A stretch of DNA of 64,000 nucleotides from assembly GCF_033807575.1 (NCBI RefSeq), contig NC_084719.1:310001-374000 (forward strand). Reading direction: 5' to 3'. A program made the translations under genes and the position numbers. This stretch comes from Cydia pomonella (Eukaryota > Arthropoda > Insecta > Lepidoptera > Tortricidae). Below the pieces are notes generated by a model. That model ran no database searches and had not been told where the DNA came from. It was given only the letters and a program-made list of their open reading frames with translations. Below are positions 22,916-33,208 of the stretch, piece by piece; the stretch's first letter is position 1, and every line of letters begins with the position of its first letter.

Positions 22916-23004
22916 CAAGTAGCAAGTACCAGGGCCTCATGAGTTACGAGGAGGTGTCGCCGACCGGCCGGCCGCGTCCCGGGGCGGGCCGGGCGCGTAA
23001 CAAG
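22916..23004 (+). CDS. candidate isolated host exon, function unknown
   Basis: An 89-base block has a GC-rich coding core in AT-rich surroundings. It lies between a TTTAG acceptor and a GTATGC donor (AACAAG before GTATGC). In the one frame open throughout, the residues are SSKYQGLMSYEEVSPTGR followed by PRPGAGRARNK, ending on a complete codon. Third codon positions are mostly G or C, unlike every transposon frame around it. The polypyrimidine tract is weak, and the true acceptor could be a few bases away. I do not recognise the protein. No neighbouring exon is seen in the window, so the introns would be long. It could also be a chance GC island; the reverse strand shows no matching splice pair. 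Confidence 0.4.
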
Positions 23005-23025
23005 GTATGCTCGCGCGTCTTGGCT

Positions 23026-23265
23026 ATATACTTTTGCTGTAATTTGTTTACCTAAATTAAGATTTATTTTTGTTGACTCGTAGGAAAAATATTGTATGCA
23101 ACGTTGTATAAGTAGGTCAAAAAATGCTCGTGGCGTATTCCTTTACAATGTTCGCCTACGCCTTCGGCTCCGGCTCACATTGTAACTCACGCCACTCGCC
23201 TTTTTTGACCCTTGTTATACAACTGTTGCATAAAATACTATTTAAGTATTTACCTGACCCGATCC
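23026..23265 (+). repeat. palindromic repeat L, copy 1
   Basis: It begins in TTGCTGTAATTTGTTTACC, continues ATTTTTGTTGACTCGTAGGA, and has an internal inverted repeat. GTATGCAACGTTGTATAAG (about 23093-23111) faces TTATACAACTGTTGCAT (about 23215-23231). The core CTTCGGCTCCGGCTCACATT lies between. An inverted copy is at 57300-57478. It starts 22 bases after the candidate exon and does not include it. Confidence 0.6.
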
Positions 23266-23472
23266 ATGTCCCAGACCTTATCGACCAGGTATAATTATTC
23301 CACACCGTGTATACCGCGTATAAAAGGCGAACAAGCGATCCGAGGCTGCCGGAAGCCGCAAACATCGAGCAAAGAGCTAGGAAGATTGAGAATTACGAGT
23401 ACCTTTCGTTCTTGGGAGAGCGGTCGTGGTCATGTTGAGGCGCCCGCATCGGTAGTAGAGGCGAACACAGTT

Positions 23473-23574
23473 CTTCGCACGATCTTCCGCCGTCTCTCAC
23501 ACAGATCTTCGCACGATCTTCCGCCGTCTCTCACACAGTTCTTCGCACGATCTTCCGCCGTCTCTCCCTGTTGG
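23473..23574 (+). repeat. 34-bp unit repeated three times
   Basis: The unit CTTCGCACGATCTTCCGCCG plus TCTCTC starts at 23473, 23507 and 23541. The period of 34 is not a multiple of three, so the 143-codon frame that crosses it is not a real protein. A TATAAAAG lies upstream near 23319, which would fit a promoter or a long terminal repeat, but no LTR structure was confirmed. Confidence 0.75.
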
Positions 23575-23705
23575 GAGACTGGCATAGTCAGATACGCGAT
23601 TTCCAACTGCGGATTTTATTTGGTCAGTCCAGCGCATAGATGACTTGCCTTGATTATTTAATAAATAATTAATATTTTAAGAAATATTATTATCATAAAT
23701 ATTAT

Positions 23706-23791
23706 TGCCAACCATCTAATAATAAATGAAATGTTAATGTTATGTAAGAGAAAAAATGAAATAATAATGAAATGTTATTAGATGGTTGGCA
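23706..23791. mobile_element. small inverted-repeat element
   Basis: Perfect 17-bp ends TGCCAACCATCTAATAA at 23706-23722 and the complement at 23775-23791, around an AT-rich centre with two ATGAAATGTTA words. 86 bp in all. Confidence 0.6.
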
Positions 23792-23792
23792 G

Positions 23793-23992
23793 TTCTCAAC
23801 TGTGCGTTTCTCCAGGAATTTGCCTCGCACAGCTAAACTGTGGAATGATCTGTCGCCTGCGGTATTTTCGGACAGATACGACCTTCAAGAAAAGAACCTC
23901 TCTGGTGTTGCAGGTATCCATGGGCAGTGGTAATCGCTTACCATCAGGTGACCCGTGTGCTCGTTTGCCTCCTCTATCATGAAAAAAAAAAC
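23793..23992 (+). pseudogene. LINE-E ORF2 C-terminus and 3' end
   Basis: The frame 23802-23933 reads VRFSRNLPRTAKLWNDLS, PAVFSDRYDLQEKN and LSGVAGIHGQW, then stops. The motif F.RN..PRTAKLWN.L.. AVF..RYD is the end of ORF2 in a common lepidopteran LINE. The 3' untranslated end GCTTACCATCAGGTGACCCG, GTGCTCGTTTGCCTCC and an A run follow. Copies with the same end lie at 24465, 28375, 34262 and 48595. Confidence 0.75.
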
Positions 23993-24141
23993 TCAAAATA
24001 AATATGTTTAGCAAAATCAGATGATATGTTCGTAATCTTGGGATCATATGTCTGTAGTTATTAAAACTTTACACGCACAAATGTTATGATGTGTCTGTTT
24101 AACTTATATTGCCACTTTTATACTCTTGGCAAAGTACCTAC

Positions 24142-24412
24142 TTAAAGATCTATTTTTTTTTTTTTTTTAATTGCCCACAGTAAGCTCAATAAGGCTTGTG
24201 TTGAGGGTACTTAGACAATGATATATATTATATTATATATAAATATTTATAAATACTTAAATACATAGAAAACACCCATGACTCAGGAACAAATATCCAT
24301 GCTCATCACACGAATAAATGCCCTTACTAGGATTTGAACCCGGGACCATCGGCTTCGTAGGCAGGGTCACTACCCAGTAGGCCAAACTGGTCGTCAAAAG
24401 TTAAAGATCTAT
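24142..24412 (-). mobile_element. SINE-B with poly(A) and 12-bp TSD
   Basis: The insert is 24154-24400, flanked by TTAAAGATCTAT (24142-24153 and 24401-24412). The T run at the left is the poly(A) of a minus-strand insertion, and the tRNA-like head at the right reads ACGACCAGTTTGGCCTACTG. The tail is a little shorter than at 16574 because the last segment is missing before the A run. Clear evidence of L1-style retroposition. Confidence 0.85.
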
Positions 24413-24464
24413 GAAACTAAAAAGTAACAGAGAAAGACGAATTATCTTCCTGCCTCACACTCCT

Positions 24465-24632
24465 TTAGGTGGAATGAACTATTGCCTGCGGTATTTCTGG
24501 GTAATGCGTCCTTTAAACCTTCAAGAAAACCTTTAAATCCCGGCAACGCACGTGCACTCCCTCTAGTTTTGCAGGTGTCCATGGGCGACGTTAATTACTT
24601 ATCTGCTGGATTTCTCGTATATCATGAAAAAA
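24465..24632 (+). pseudogene. LINE-E C-terminus and 3' end, degenerate
   Basis: The frame reads RWNELLPAVFLGNASFKPS and onward. It is followed by GTTTTGCAGGTGTCCATGGG, a decayed ACCATCAGG box and ATCATGAAAAAAA. Same family as 23793-23992. Confidence 0.6.
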
Positions 24633-24989
24633 ACTTGATTTTTGTTAGATGCCACCTCTACAATCCACATAAGCCCGGTAAGATACACCTATACGTCATA
24701 ACCGGCTATTATTGCAGCCCGCAATTTGCTCTAAATAAATCACCACCGAACCGAGCCGAGCTGCCGTTGCTTATATTCCCTATCTCGGCAATATCAAAGG
24801 CCGTATCATGATACTGAACATCATATTTCCTTGATTATGGGACGATAGAGTTGATGCTTTTGGTACAGGGATAATTTTAGGTAGAAAATACTGGTGGGAA
24901 TAAAATATTGATACTTTCACTACTTGACTATTCTGTTTGCCTAAAGGAAAAGGAGGACATTTCTGATGATAACTATTTAACAAAAAATA

Positions 24990-25232
24990 AAACCGACTTC
25001 AAATATTACCAAAAGCGCCATACATGTACCTATAACATTTGAAGAGTTCCCTCGATTTCTCCAAGATCCCATCATCAGACCCCGACTTGGTGCCAACGGG
25101 ACCATCTCGGGGTTATACCCGTTCAATTAAAAAAAAAATTGAAAATCGGTTCACGATTCTCGGAGATATAGAGTAACATACATAAAAAAAAATTCAGTCG
25201 AAGTGAGAAACTCCTCTTTTTTTGAAGTGGTT
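24990..25232. mobile_element. inverted-repeat element with AACCGACTTCAAA ends
   Basis: The left end AAACCGACTTCAAA (24990-25003) mirrors the right end TTTGAAGTGGTT (25221-25232). Inside are CCCTCGATTTCTCCAAGATC, CCCATCATCAGACC and CGATTCTCGGAGATATAGAG. I recognise it as a widespread lepidopteran repeat; the class is not certain. Confidence 0.55.
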
Positions 25233-25364
25233 AAAAAGGCTGTCCATAGCTATCCAACATGGTATTGGCTCGTTCGTTATTGGCGCTTTTGAATCAGAAA
25301 CGGCGAGCACTGGCCTTTATGAATGACTAATTGTTATGTTGCTTTAAATAACTTATGTCTGGGA

Positions 25365-25540
25365 GACCGAGCTTTGCTCCGAAAATATATAAAATCTCAA
25401 AAATGCACGTTTTCCCAGGGATAAGATCTAGATCGATTTTTCGCCCCCGAAAGAAGAACGCAAATACAAGAATTTCTCGTTTAATGGTATAAGATAGGTA
25501 CACATATTTGCGATGACAAATATTTACAATCAACTTAATT
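25365..25540 (-). mobile_element. composite repeat N, copy 2
   Basis: Minus-strand relative of 6770-7217. It reads GGGAGACCGAGCTTTGCTCC, GTTTTCCCAGGGATAAGATC and TCGATTTTTCGCCCCCGAAA on the plus strand. No tRNA-like unit is inside. Confidence 0.6.
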
Positions 25541-25739
25541 TTATCTTCAAGTTATTAGGCCAATTTAAGTTTTTTATACAAAACTTGCTGTATTTCGTTT
25601 ATTTTATAAGCTGGAGCTGTATAAACTAATAATAGGCATAGATATAACTCATGTCATTGTATGTGCAAAGTTGCAATTCAATCCAAGTATGGAAAGGTGA
25701 AATTTGGCCGAGCTATCTGCGGACTGCTAGTTTAACAGT

Positions 25740-26075
25740 CCAGACGCGGTTTATTTATTTAGTATAAATTTTATTTTGACACTTGGAGAGACTTTACACC
25801 TCCAAATCTTATTAGTATTAGTACTCTGACATTGGGGACCTTTTACATCTCCAGATTTAATGTACTTTTAACCATAGAGACTATACATCTCTATTGTATT
25901 GTAGTAATTATTTATTTTAAGATTATTATAATGTAATGTTTACCCAGGCCAGGTATTGGCTGTTGTATTTATAACTGTTGTTATGTATTTTTCATGTCCC
26001 TATATGATGTTACTATAATGTTTTACTGACTTGTAAGCCTACTTGCAGAATAAATTTTTGAATTTGAATTTGAAT
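25740..26075 (+). mobile_element. LINE 3' untranslated end
   Basis: AT-rich sequence ending GACTTGTAAGCCTACTTGCA, GAATAAATTTTTGAATTTG and (TTTGAA)n, with a polyadenylation-like AATAAA. A similar end in minus orientation starts near 50776. The coding part is absent. Confidence 0.5.
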
Positions 26076-26680
26076 TTTTGATTTTTTTTTTAATTGGACA
26101 TCAATATCGTGCAACATATTCACATTCAGCCATTCGTTAGTTTACTATGTACGGCTTCATAATGTGTAGGTAATCATTGACTTCAACTCTTCTGTGCTTT
26201 GCACTTCTTGCTCAAAAGTTCAGTTTGTTTTCATTTGTCAGATCTCGTACGTCCTCAAGTTTATTCTGAAAAAGAAAATTTAACAAAAAAAGACCAAGCG
26301 AAGGTCCAGTTGCAAATAAATATTTATCACGAGAATCTAACCCGGAACCATTTGCTTGGCAGGCCGCCAAATGAATCGCATCTCTGGGGTATATTTCAAT
26401 TGTGTGGAGTAAGTTGCCATTACTTGTGCTGGGGTCGTATGTGTAAAAAAAGTAATGTACGATGCCGGGAGGTCAAGGTCAAGTTCAATGCGAAATATTT
26501 TAACAAAGTATCTACAGAAAGATGTGGTATATGTATTGTATAGCTTATCTGTGTAATATTTTAAATTTGAAGATCGATTAAACTTTCCAAACTTGCTTAG
26601 CACTATATGTGTAACTAACAGTCATGGATTTGACGTCATTCCTATATTAGATGATTCCAATCTCCATTAGAGGACCAAAC

Positions 26681-26918
26681 AAAAACGTCACTTTTATCAC
26701 TGATAGATCAGTATTAGATCAGTATCATATTGGAATGAGCTCTAACTAAAGTTCGAATCCAAAAACGTCACGTTTATCACTGATAAATCAGTATTAGATC
26801 AGTATCATATTGGAATGAGCTCTAACTAACGTTCGAATCCAAAAACGTCACTTTTGACACTGACAGATCAATATCAGATCAGTATCGTATCAAGATTTAA
26901 TAACTAAAACTCGAATTG
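26681..26918 (+). repeat. 80-bp tandem repeat, three units
   Basis: Units start at 26681, 26761 and 26841 with AAAAACGTCAC. The first two are nearly identical and the third is diverged. The unit also contains GATCAGTATCATATTGGAAT and GTTCGAATCC. The AAAACGTCACTTTTGACA core and the TTCGAAT word link it to the MITE at 41647-41804, so the array probably arose from such an element. Confidence 0.75.
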
Positions 26919-26984
26919 GCCGTAACGCATTTACTGATTACTGCTAGCACGAAAAATACCTCTGTTCATAATATGGACATAGGC

Positions 26985-27173
26985 ATTTTTGAATATGCGA
27001 CTGTCTTCTGATCTTCCAACCCAGAGCGTAAACTTGGCGTTATTGATTAGTCCGGTTTCCTCACAATGTTTTCGTTTACCGAAACGCGACTGGTCAATAT
27101 CAAATGATATTTTAGGCATTATTATTCCGAATTGCAAGTCTTACGCTCTTACCGCTAGGCTACCAGTGCTCTA
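26985..27173 (-). mobile_element. SINE-A, deleted copy
   Basis: It shows TCTTCTGATCTTCCAACCCA, TAGTCCGGTTTCCTCACAAT and the head end CGCTCTTACCGCTAGGCTAC. The B-box stretch is missing, so the head is broken. The tail is also absent. Confidence 0.65.
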
Positions 27174-27334
27174 ATGCTTGGTCTGTAATATTTTGAAATA
27201 TTGTTTTATAAAAGGAAATTAAATAATGCTCGTCACGGATCTTTAAAAAACATAGGCATTTACATTAGGAAATTATATGTTATAAGTGATTAGATTTGTA
27301 AGTAGAAACTAATATTATTTCAACTAGGACACAA

Positions 27335-27725
27335 ATCAAATTATTGCCAAATAAATGCCCTCTTGATTGTTCAAAAACTAATGAGAAACTTGCATTTTAT
27401 CCTCATGTGGGGCAAAGTAATCAAATGATTTTGAATTATTTCCTTATGTAAGCTGGTAGAATTGACTTTTAAATGATGATTTAGAATGGTAAATAATATT
27501 TAAAAACGTTCATTTGGATTTGATTTGTTTTGATATTTTACAGTTAGAATTTTCCTCGCGTTGGTGTGGTGAAAAAATTTGTGTTTCACTCGGTGGCTTG
27601 AAATCCTCACAACGCTCAAGATTCCACTTTTCGAATCTGTCGCTTGCTTGAGTATCAATAATATTGTCACGAGCGGCCAAACAACAACTTTGCCCCTGTG
27701 TAAAACAAATAACTATTTTATATCA
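27335..27725 (+). repeat. unclassified interspersed repeat, copy 2
   Basis: Inverted partner of 9430-9850. It has CTCTTGATTGTTC, GGTAGAATTGACTTTTAAAT, GTGTTTCACTCGG, TCCTCACAACGCTCAAGATT and GTAAAACAAATAACTATTTT. Confidence 0.6.
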
Positions 27726-28203
27726 CTTCCATTGCAGTTACTATTATTATTTCACTTAAATCCTAAAATTTTAAGACATCGTTTGAAATAAAATTAGTTA
27801 TTTTTAAGAGGATAAACGTTAAGAATTTCACATTGTTATCTCAACTGACATTTATAGAAAGTAACATTTTCTTATACAAATAAAAATAGTCTCCCAGCCA
27901 ACTGAAGCCAAAATACGTATCAAAAGAAAACTCAAATGTTCATCGTACTGGATAGTCAAAAAATACATGTGAATTTAGTATCTTTAGTGTTTCCTCTTCT
28001 GTGGAGTTTATCTTTGTATAAGAGGCGAAATTTAGATGTTAAAATAAAAATAACAAGCATTACGTCAGTAGATATTACGGTTTATTTTTGCTCGAGTGTT
28101 TTGAAAGCATTAAGAAGAAATGAACGCGAAAATGTTAAAGTAGCTACCTGCTGCGTAGAAAATTCTTACAATGACTCGTTATACATTGTTTATTTTGATT
28201 TCA

Positions 28204-28353
28204 TTATTTCGATTACCACACCCGATAAATGCAGCAACTGCGATACCTGGCAGGAAGTGGCACAGGATCGGGACAGGTGGCGTTGTCTCGTTTTGGAGGC
28301 CAAGACCCTCTTTGGATCACTGCGCCACAACAGTTAGTAAGTTATTTCGATTA
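28204..28353 (+). mobile_element. LINE-A very short insertion with 12-bp TSD
   Basis: The insert 28216-28341 is flanked by TTATTTCGATTA (28204-28215 and 28342-28353). It keeps only the end of the frame: TWQEVAQDRDRWRCLVLEAK, TLFGSLRHNS and a stop. The 133-codon frame from 27936 is a chance fusion of unique DNA with this stub. Confidence 0.85.
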
Positions 28354-28374
28354 TCCTTATGTCTAAAGTATTAG

Positions 28375-28800
28375 GTAACTCAACAATATCTGCTGCATAT
28401 CAACGACATGCTAGTCCCAGATACTTATGGGTATACCGATGACAGCACTGTCGTTGACAGATATCTCTCCAATGCTCAAGCCAAAAAACCACCACTGCCA
28501 CTTATTCGCACTACCCCAAAGAAACAAAGTTTATCCTCACTTTCTCGACACGTGACAAACCAAGAATAAGCGGGCATCTCGCTCGTTTTTGCCCAGTACG
28601 TGCAACTTGTGGATTGAGCTACCTTCTGAGATAAACACCTTGCGCTATGACATGGGGTTCTTCAAGAAGCAGGTATTTAGGGGTTCTCAAAGGTTGGCAA
28701 CGCATAAGTGGCTCCTCCGATGTTGCTTATGTCCATGGGCGGCGTTGACTGCTTCCCATCAGGCGGCTCGTCTGCTCGTTTGTTGCCTATTACAACAAAA
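28375..28800 (+). pseudogene. LINE-E reverse transcriptase relic plus 3' end
   Basis: The first part (28375-28465) reads QYLLHINDMLVPDTYGYTDD, then STVVDRYL. LLHINDML and YTDDSTV are the reverse transcriptase motifs around the catalytic aspartates (usually YADD). A deletion then joins this to the C-terminus: LWIELPSEINTLRYDMGFFK (from about 28613). The 3' end has CATGGGCGGCG, CCCATCAGGCGGCTCGTCTG and CTCGTTTGTTGCC before an A-rich tail. It is the only catalytic-core LINE fragment recognised in the window. Frames are broken several times. Confidence 0.65.
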
Positions 28801-28802
28801 AA

Positions 28803-28985
28803 ACATGCGAAAGGCTAAGGAGTGGAATTCACTTCCTACAAATCTATTCCCAATCCACTATAACTTGGATCTTTTTAAATCGAGAGTGAATAGACATCTT
28901 AAAGGTCACAGGGCATCGGCACTTACCATCAGGTGAGATTGTGGTCAAAATGGTTACCTTTTCCCAATAAAAAACAATTGTTTTC
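28803..28985 (+). pseudogene. LINE ORF2 C-terminal stub (LINE-G)
   Basis: It starts directly at the A-rich tail of the previous LINE. The frame reads AKEWNSLPTNLFPIHYNLDL, then FKSRVNRHLKGHRASALTIR and a stop. W N S L P ... L..FK..V...L is the usual end of CR1/Jockey-type ORF2. An ACCATCAGG box and CCAATAAAAAA follow. Confidence 0.6.
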
Positions 28986-29079
28986 GTTTTGGACTATCGA
29001 GGGGAAGACATTTTTATTTTAATTTTATTTAGTACTTTATTAATATATATAAATAAAAACCTTTATATTAAAAAGATTT

Positions 29080-29445
29080 TTTTTTATACATGTCGGTGGC
29101 AAACAAGCATACGGCCCGCCTGATGGTAAGCAGTTTCCGTAGCCTATGTACGCCTGCAACTCCAGAGGAGTTACATGCACGTTGCCGACCCTAAACCCCC
29201 CTCCCCCTCGTTGAGCTCTGGCAACCTTACTCAACGGCAGGAACACAACACTCTGAGTAGGGTCTAGTGTTATTTGGCTGCGGTTTTCTGTAAGGTGGAG
29301 GTACTTCCCCAGTTGAGCTCTGCTCTAGATCTGGAATAACATCCCCTGTGCTGTGCCCTACCACACAAAGCGAGATGACATTCACAATGCCCATACCTCT
29401 CTTTTGGACGTAGTTTAAGGACGTACCCGGACCCGGGTCCAACAT
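29080..29445 (-). mobile_element. LINE-type 3' end (CGGTGGCAAACAAGC family), copy 2
   Basis: The longest type of this block. It has TCGGTGGCAAACAAGCATAC, TCGTTGAGCTCTGGCAACC, GCAGGAACACAACACTCTGA, TAGGGTCTAGTGTTATTTGG and CTCTTTTGGACGTAGTTTAA. The minus strand ends in a run of A. No conserved frame. Confidence 0.65.
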
Positions 29446-29749
29446 TTAGCAAACTTTCTCAATTCAAGACGATACTTATATCCATTTGCACCAAGAAAAG
29501 CATCTTATCACTTCACCTTTTGCATTTCCTGATTAGAAAAGCCATCTTCAACAATACAGCACTCAGAGCAGTCATTTGCCCGCATTTACCTCAAAGAACC
29601 TCCCAGAAGCCAATTCTGTAAAAAGTAAAGCAAAACATTTTATTTTCATACGCCCTTAAGTCATATCGTGAGGCATCTCACGCGCACCAATATGTAGGAG
29701 CGAGATGCTTTATGAGATCTCGCATGATAGCATCTTTTGAGAACTAATC

Positions 29750-29945
29750 AGCATTAAGGTACCATTCCGATTCAAACTACATCGGCATTAATTTTTAACA
29801 AGTAGAAACGTCTGTGAACAATGCTATTAAGTTTAGAATACAATTCAAAAGTGTAAAAATTACTGCCTTAGGTGAGACTTGAACTCACGGCCTCTGGATC
29901 GATACTCCAGCGCTCTTCCTCTCAGTCTGAGTCATCAAGACCTCA
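29750..29945 (-). mobile_element. SINE-D, minus copy
   Basis: The minus-strand tRNA-like head lies at about 29870-29945: AGAGCGCTGGAGTATCGATC, then CAGAGGCCGTGAGTTCAAGT. Its anticodon loop is GTATCGA. It faces away from the plus-strand copy 55 bases to the right. Confidence 0.55.
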
Positions 29946-30001
29946 TCCACAGCCAGTAAACTTTTCCATCACATGGGGGGAGGTCGCTAGCTATGGAAGA
30001 G

Positions 30002-30090
30002 GTCTTGGAAGCTCAGTTAGTAGAGCGCTGGAGCATCGATCCGGAGGCCGTGAGTTCAAGTCTCATCCAAGACAGTACCTAATTTTTCCA
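30002..30090 (+). mobile_element. SINE-D head with complete tRNA-like cloverleaf
   Basis: The 72 bases 30002-30073 fold fully. The acceptor is GTCTTGG/CCAAGAC, the D stem GCTC/GAGC, the anticodon stem CTGGA/TCCGG and the T stem GTGAG/CTCAT with loop TTCAAGT. The loop GCATCGA has C at position 33, where working tRNAs need U, and there is no tRNA 3' processing context. The same head is repeated at 29.9 and 62.2 kb. It is therefore a SINE head rather than a tRNA gene. Confidence 0.6.
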
Positions 30091-30094
30091 GTTT

Positions 30095-30470
30095 TAAATG
30101 TTACACCGGCATTACTGCTGAAGTGTTGCAGCGCGACATTTTATTGCCGACTTCACTGTATTGCTGCCGCAAATGTCAAAATTCAAGGCAGCAACTTCGA
30201 TTACGTCAATTATGGCAGTTATACAGTCGGCAGTATTGTCGCGCTTCAACACTGCTGCAGTAGTACTGCCGCAAATGTAAAATAAAATACTGCAGCAATG
30301 CAATATTATTGCAGCACGATATTACTGCCGTGTACACAAGGCCTCAAACCTCAAAATTGTTGTTGCTGCTGACATTTGTAGGAATTGCCGTAACAATGCA
30401 GCCGGCAGTAATGTCGCGCTGTACTAATGCTGCAGTAATACTGGCACTCTGAAAACGAACAGTACCTTTA
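30095..30470. repeat. CTGCCGCA-rich repeat
   Basis: Many words of the types GCAGTAATACTG, TGCCGCAAATGTCAAAA and GTTGCAGCGCGACAT in both orientations. This gives an imperfectly palindromic region. Related pieces are at 9893-9970 and 37785-37925. Confidence 0.55.
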
Positions 30471-32439
30471 GCGGCTCACACTGATTGGTGCAGCGGCGCA
30501 CGCTGGCTCAAGGTCGTATTCAATTCAGACCAAAACCATATCAAATCGCTAACCCTTTACGGCCGGGAAAAATATTTTGCAAAGATTCATAAAAAATGCA
30601 TGTGAACCGTTTTTAATTGTTATAAAATACGCGTATAAAATGTTTAAAAAAATCCTAGTGTCCTTTATCATAAAAAAAAATCGCGTGCACGAAAGTGACG
30701 TTCAGGAACTATCTGGAAATGCACGAACGTGCAAACTCATTGAATTTTGTAAAATAATATGACTAAAACGCAACATTTTACAGAACAATGCATGTGTATG
30801 CTGCACATGCATAGCATATGAAGTAATCAGTATTCAATTTAGCATAATTATCACAATTTTCTTTAAGAATCAACATCTTAACGATTAAAGAATGATTAAA
30901 AACAATAATCAACAATTGTAAAGTACTCTCAATTCAACTACATCTAAAGGAAATGCTTGAAAAAATTATTTTGACGTGTAACGAACACGTTGCATTTAAT
31001 ACAACGAGTAATAGCCCTGCTGAAGCAGTCTGAAATTGGCGGGCTCTTGGAGATTTGGTATCGTCAAATTGAAGCATCATCTGAAACATCACTCAGACGC
31101 CTCAGACATGCTTCACTACGTCGTTTTCTTGGTGGTTTAACCAACATTTCTAAGATTTTGAAGCGAAAATCGAGTAAATCCAGTATTTCGCACCTAGGAC
31201 GGCCTATGGCATCACAATCAAGCGAATATCCATAAAATGAATATTGATTCATTCACATGTAAAAAGAAAGAAAGAATTTAGTTTCAGTGTCCATCTCCTT
31301 GTTTAAAAAAAGGTATATCAACGCCTCCCATGGGTTTATTAGTTCATAACTTTTTCTGAAGCTGTAACATACACGTATGGCCGAATCTTTATCTCCCATC
31401 TCTTGACAACCTTAATGCTGATCGTTCCCGAGCAGTTAGACAGTAGGAAAACATATTTGTTCTTTCCTCCTAACTAGTGACACTGGGTCTGTCACCATCA
31501 GCAGGCTCTCTTTAGGTACATCTCATCGTATTCGTCGTTGATTCTTTGATTTCGTTTTCAATTCATTCAAAAAGAGAATAAGGGAATTCTTCGAGGTCAT
31601 CGTATAATTCCTCAATATGTGATATACTCGTATAATTATTGCACAAAATTTCAAGGAATTTTTTGCCTCTTAATGGACGCTTAAAAAAACCACAAATCTA
31701 ACATTACAAAACGAAAAGTATTATAAAACTATCAAACATATGACTATTTCTTTTGATTTGATTTTCTGCGCAGAAGCCGGATAGACAAAAACTTGCAAAT
31801 AGTTATGACCATCGATTTACGGGCTACGGCCGAACCCACAAATTCGTGCACTTCTTTTTTAGGAGCATGTAGTTTCCCCTTAATAACTTATTGTTACTCT
31901 AATTTGTGATAAATAAACACACATAACTGTTTTACTGTAATAATTAAGTATTAAATAACAAGTTTGATACCAAAATTATACAAAATTAAGAACTTACGTG
32001 TGCCACTACTCCCATCAAAAAATGCCACCATCTTCAAAGCAGTCTCGCGACGGACTGATCCTACTGACCTGCGGTATTTAGTACTGAAACGTGTCGCTAA
32101 TGTCTGCAGATTCGATCGGAATAGGTCTGAGCTCGAAAAGACAATTTACTTGCGGGCAGGATTTTTTAAAAGTAATTTGCAGAATTATATCGAACCGGTC
32201 GTAAAGGGCTAAAGCAGAATTCGCCCCTTCATTCAACTTTTATTCTCGTAGCTCCTCTCGTGTTGTTTTAGCGGTCACAAAGGCTGTTTGAAATAAAATG
32301 CAACTGTTTTATCAGGCTTCACGTGTACTATGCAGTTGCAACGCAAAGGGGACAGGTTTTGAATTGATGCTGCAATTGTTTTAGATGGTGTGCCTTGAGT
32401 TGTGGAACGAAAATATATAGTTAGAAAAATGAAAAATAT
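30471..32439. other. no recognisable feature
   Basis: Two kilobases in which no repeat family, coding exon or RNA gene was recognised. Frames up to 82 codons carry no motif I know. Confidence 0.4.
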
Positions 32440-32612
32440 ATGACATTTATAGCGGCCTCAGAAACACATCATCTGTGAAAATATCAACTGTCTAGCTATC
32501 GCGATTCATGAGATACAGCCTGGTGACAGGTGGACAGATGAATAGACGGACAGCGGAGTTTTAGTAATAGGGACCCGTTTTACCCTTTGGGTACCATATC
32601 CCTAAAAAATAA
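32440..32612 (-). repeat. old relative of the AGGGTTCCG repeat
   Basis: Minus-strand reading gives TTAGGGATATGGTACCCAAA, GGGTCCCTATTACTAAAACT and CGCTGTCCGTC. The order matches the left part of the family at 10562-11399. Confidence 0.5.
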
Positions 32613-33208
32613 TGATTTTTATTGCTTGTTAAATATAAATCAATAATGAAAATTGACATATAAAAGTGCCTTTGTGGCCTGTTTGCTGAATTAATGATTG
32701 AGTTTTGAGTTTTTTTCTAATGACTAAGACGATCGGCAAGCCCGTATCAAAACCATACCAAATTGTTATATTCGAATCAACCTCCTGCGAAAAGCTAAGC
32801 TGATCTTACCGATGGAGGATTCAGCAAAAATTCACTAAAATAATCAACAATCTACGTTAAACTTGTTTGCGAAGCAGAAAGAAAACAGTATCCAAAATAT
32901 TTCCTGGTAAAATATTATGTGAACTCATGTAAACAAATCGTAACCATAAATTCCGTAAAGCCGAAACGAGGGCTCATTACATAAAATAAATTCTATGATA
33001 TAATAAAATGATGTTTAGTCGTGGCTATTACATATTTTATGAGGGGGCCTATAAATAAAGTTATTCGTTACGGCTGTGTCACGGAGATGATATATCTGGG
33101 ACGAGGCGGTAACCAGGACACAGGGTTGGTGGTCAAACCGCTGTTAAGGGTGAATTGTTAATTTATTTATATAAATCATTTTTGTACCTACAAGCACAGT
33201 ATTCAAAG
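32613..33208. other. no recognisable feature
   Basis: AT-rich with nothing recognised. Confidence 0.35.

Noticed and set aside
23212..23643. 143-codon plus-strand frame
   Set aside because: It crosses repeat L and a 34-base tandem repeat that is read in a different frame in each copy, so the peptide cannot be under selection.
27936..28337. 133-codon plus-strand frame
   Set aside because: Chance fusion of unique DNA to a LINE-A stub whose TSD begins at 28204.
30002..30073. tRNA gene
   Set aside because: Full cloverleaf but C at position 33, and the same head recurs as a SINE.
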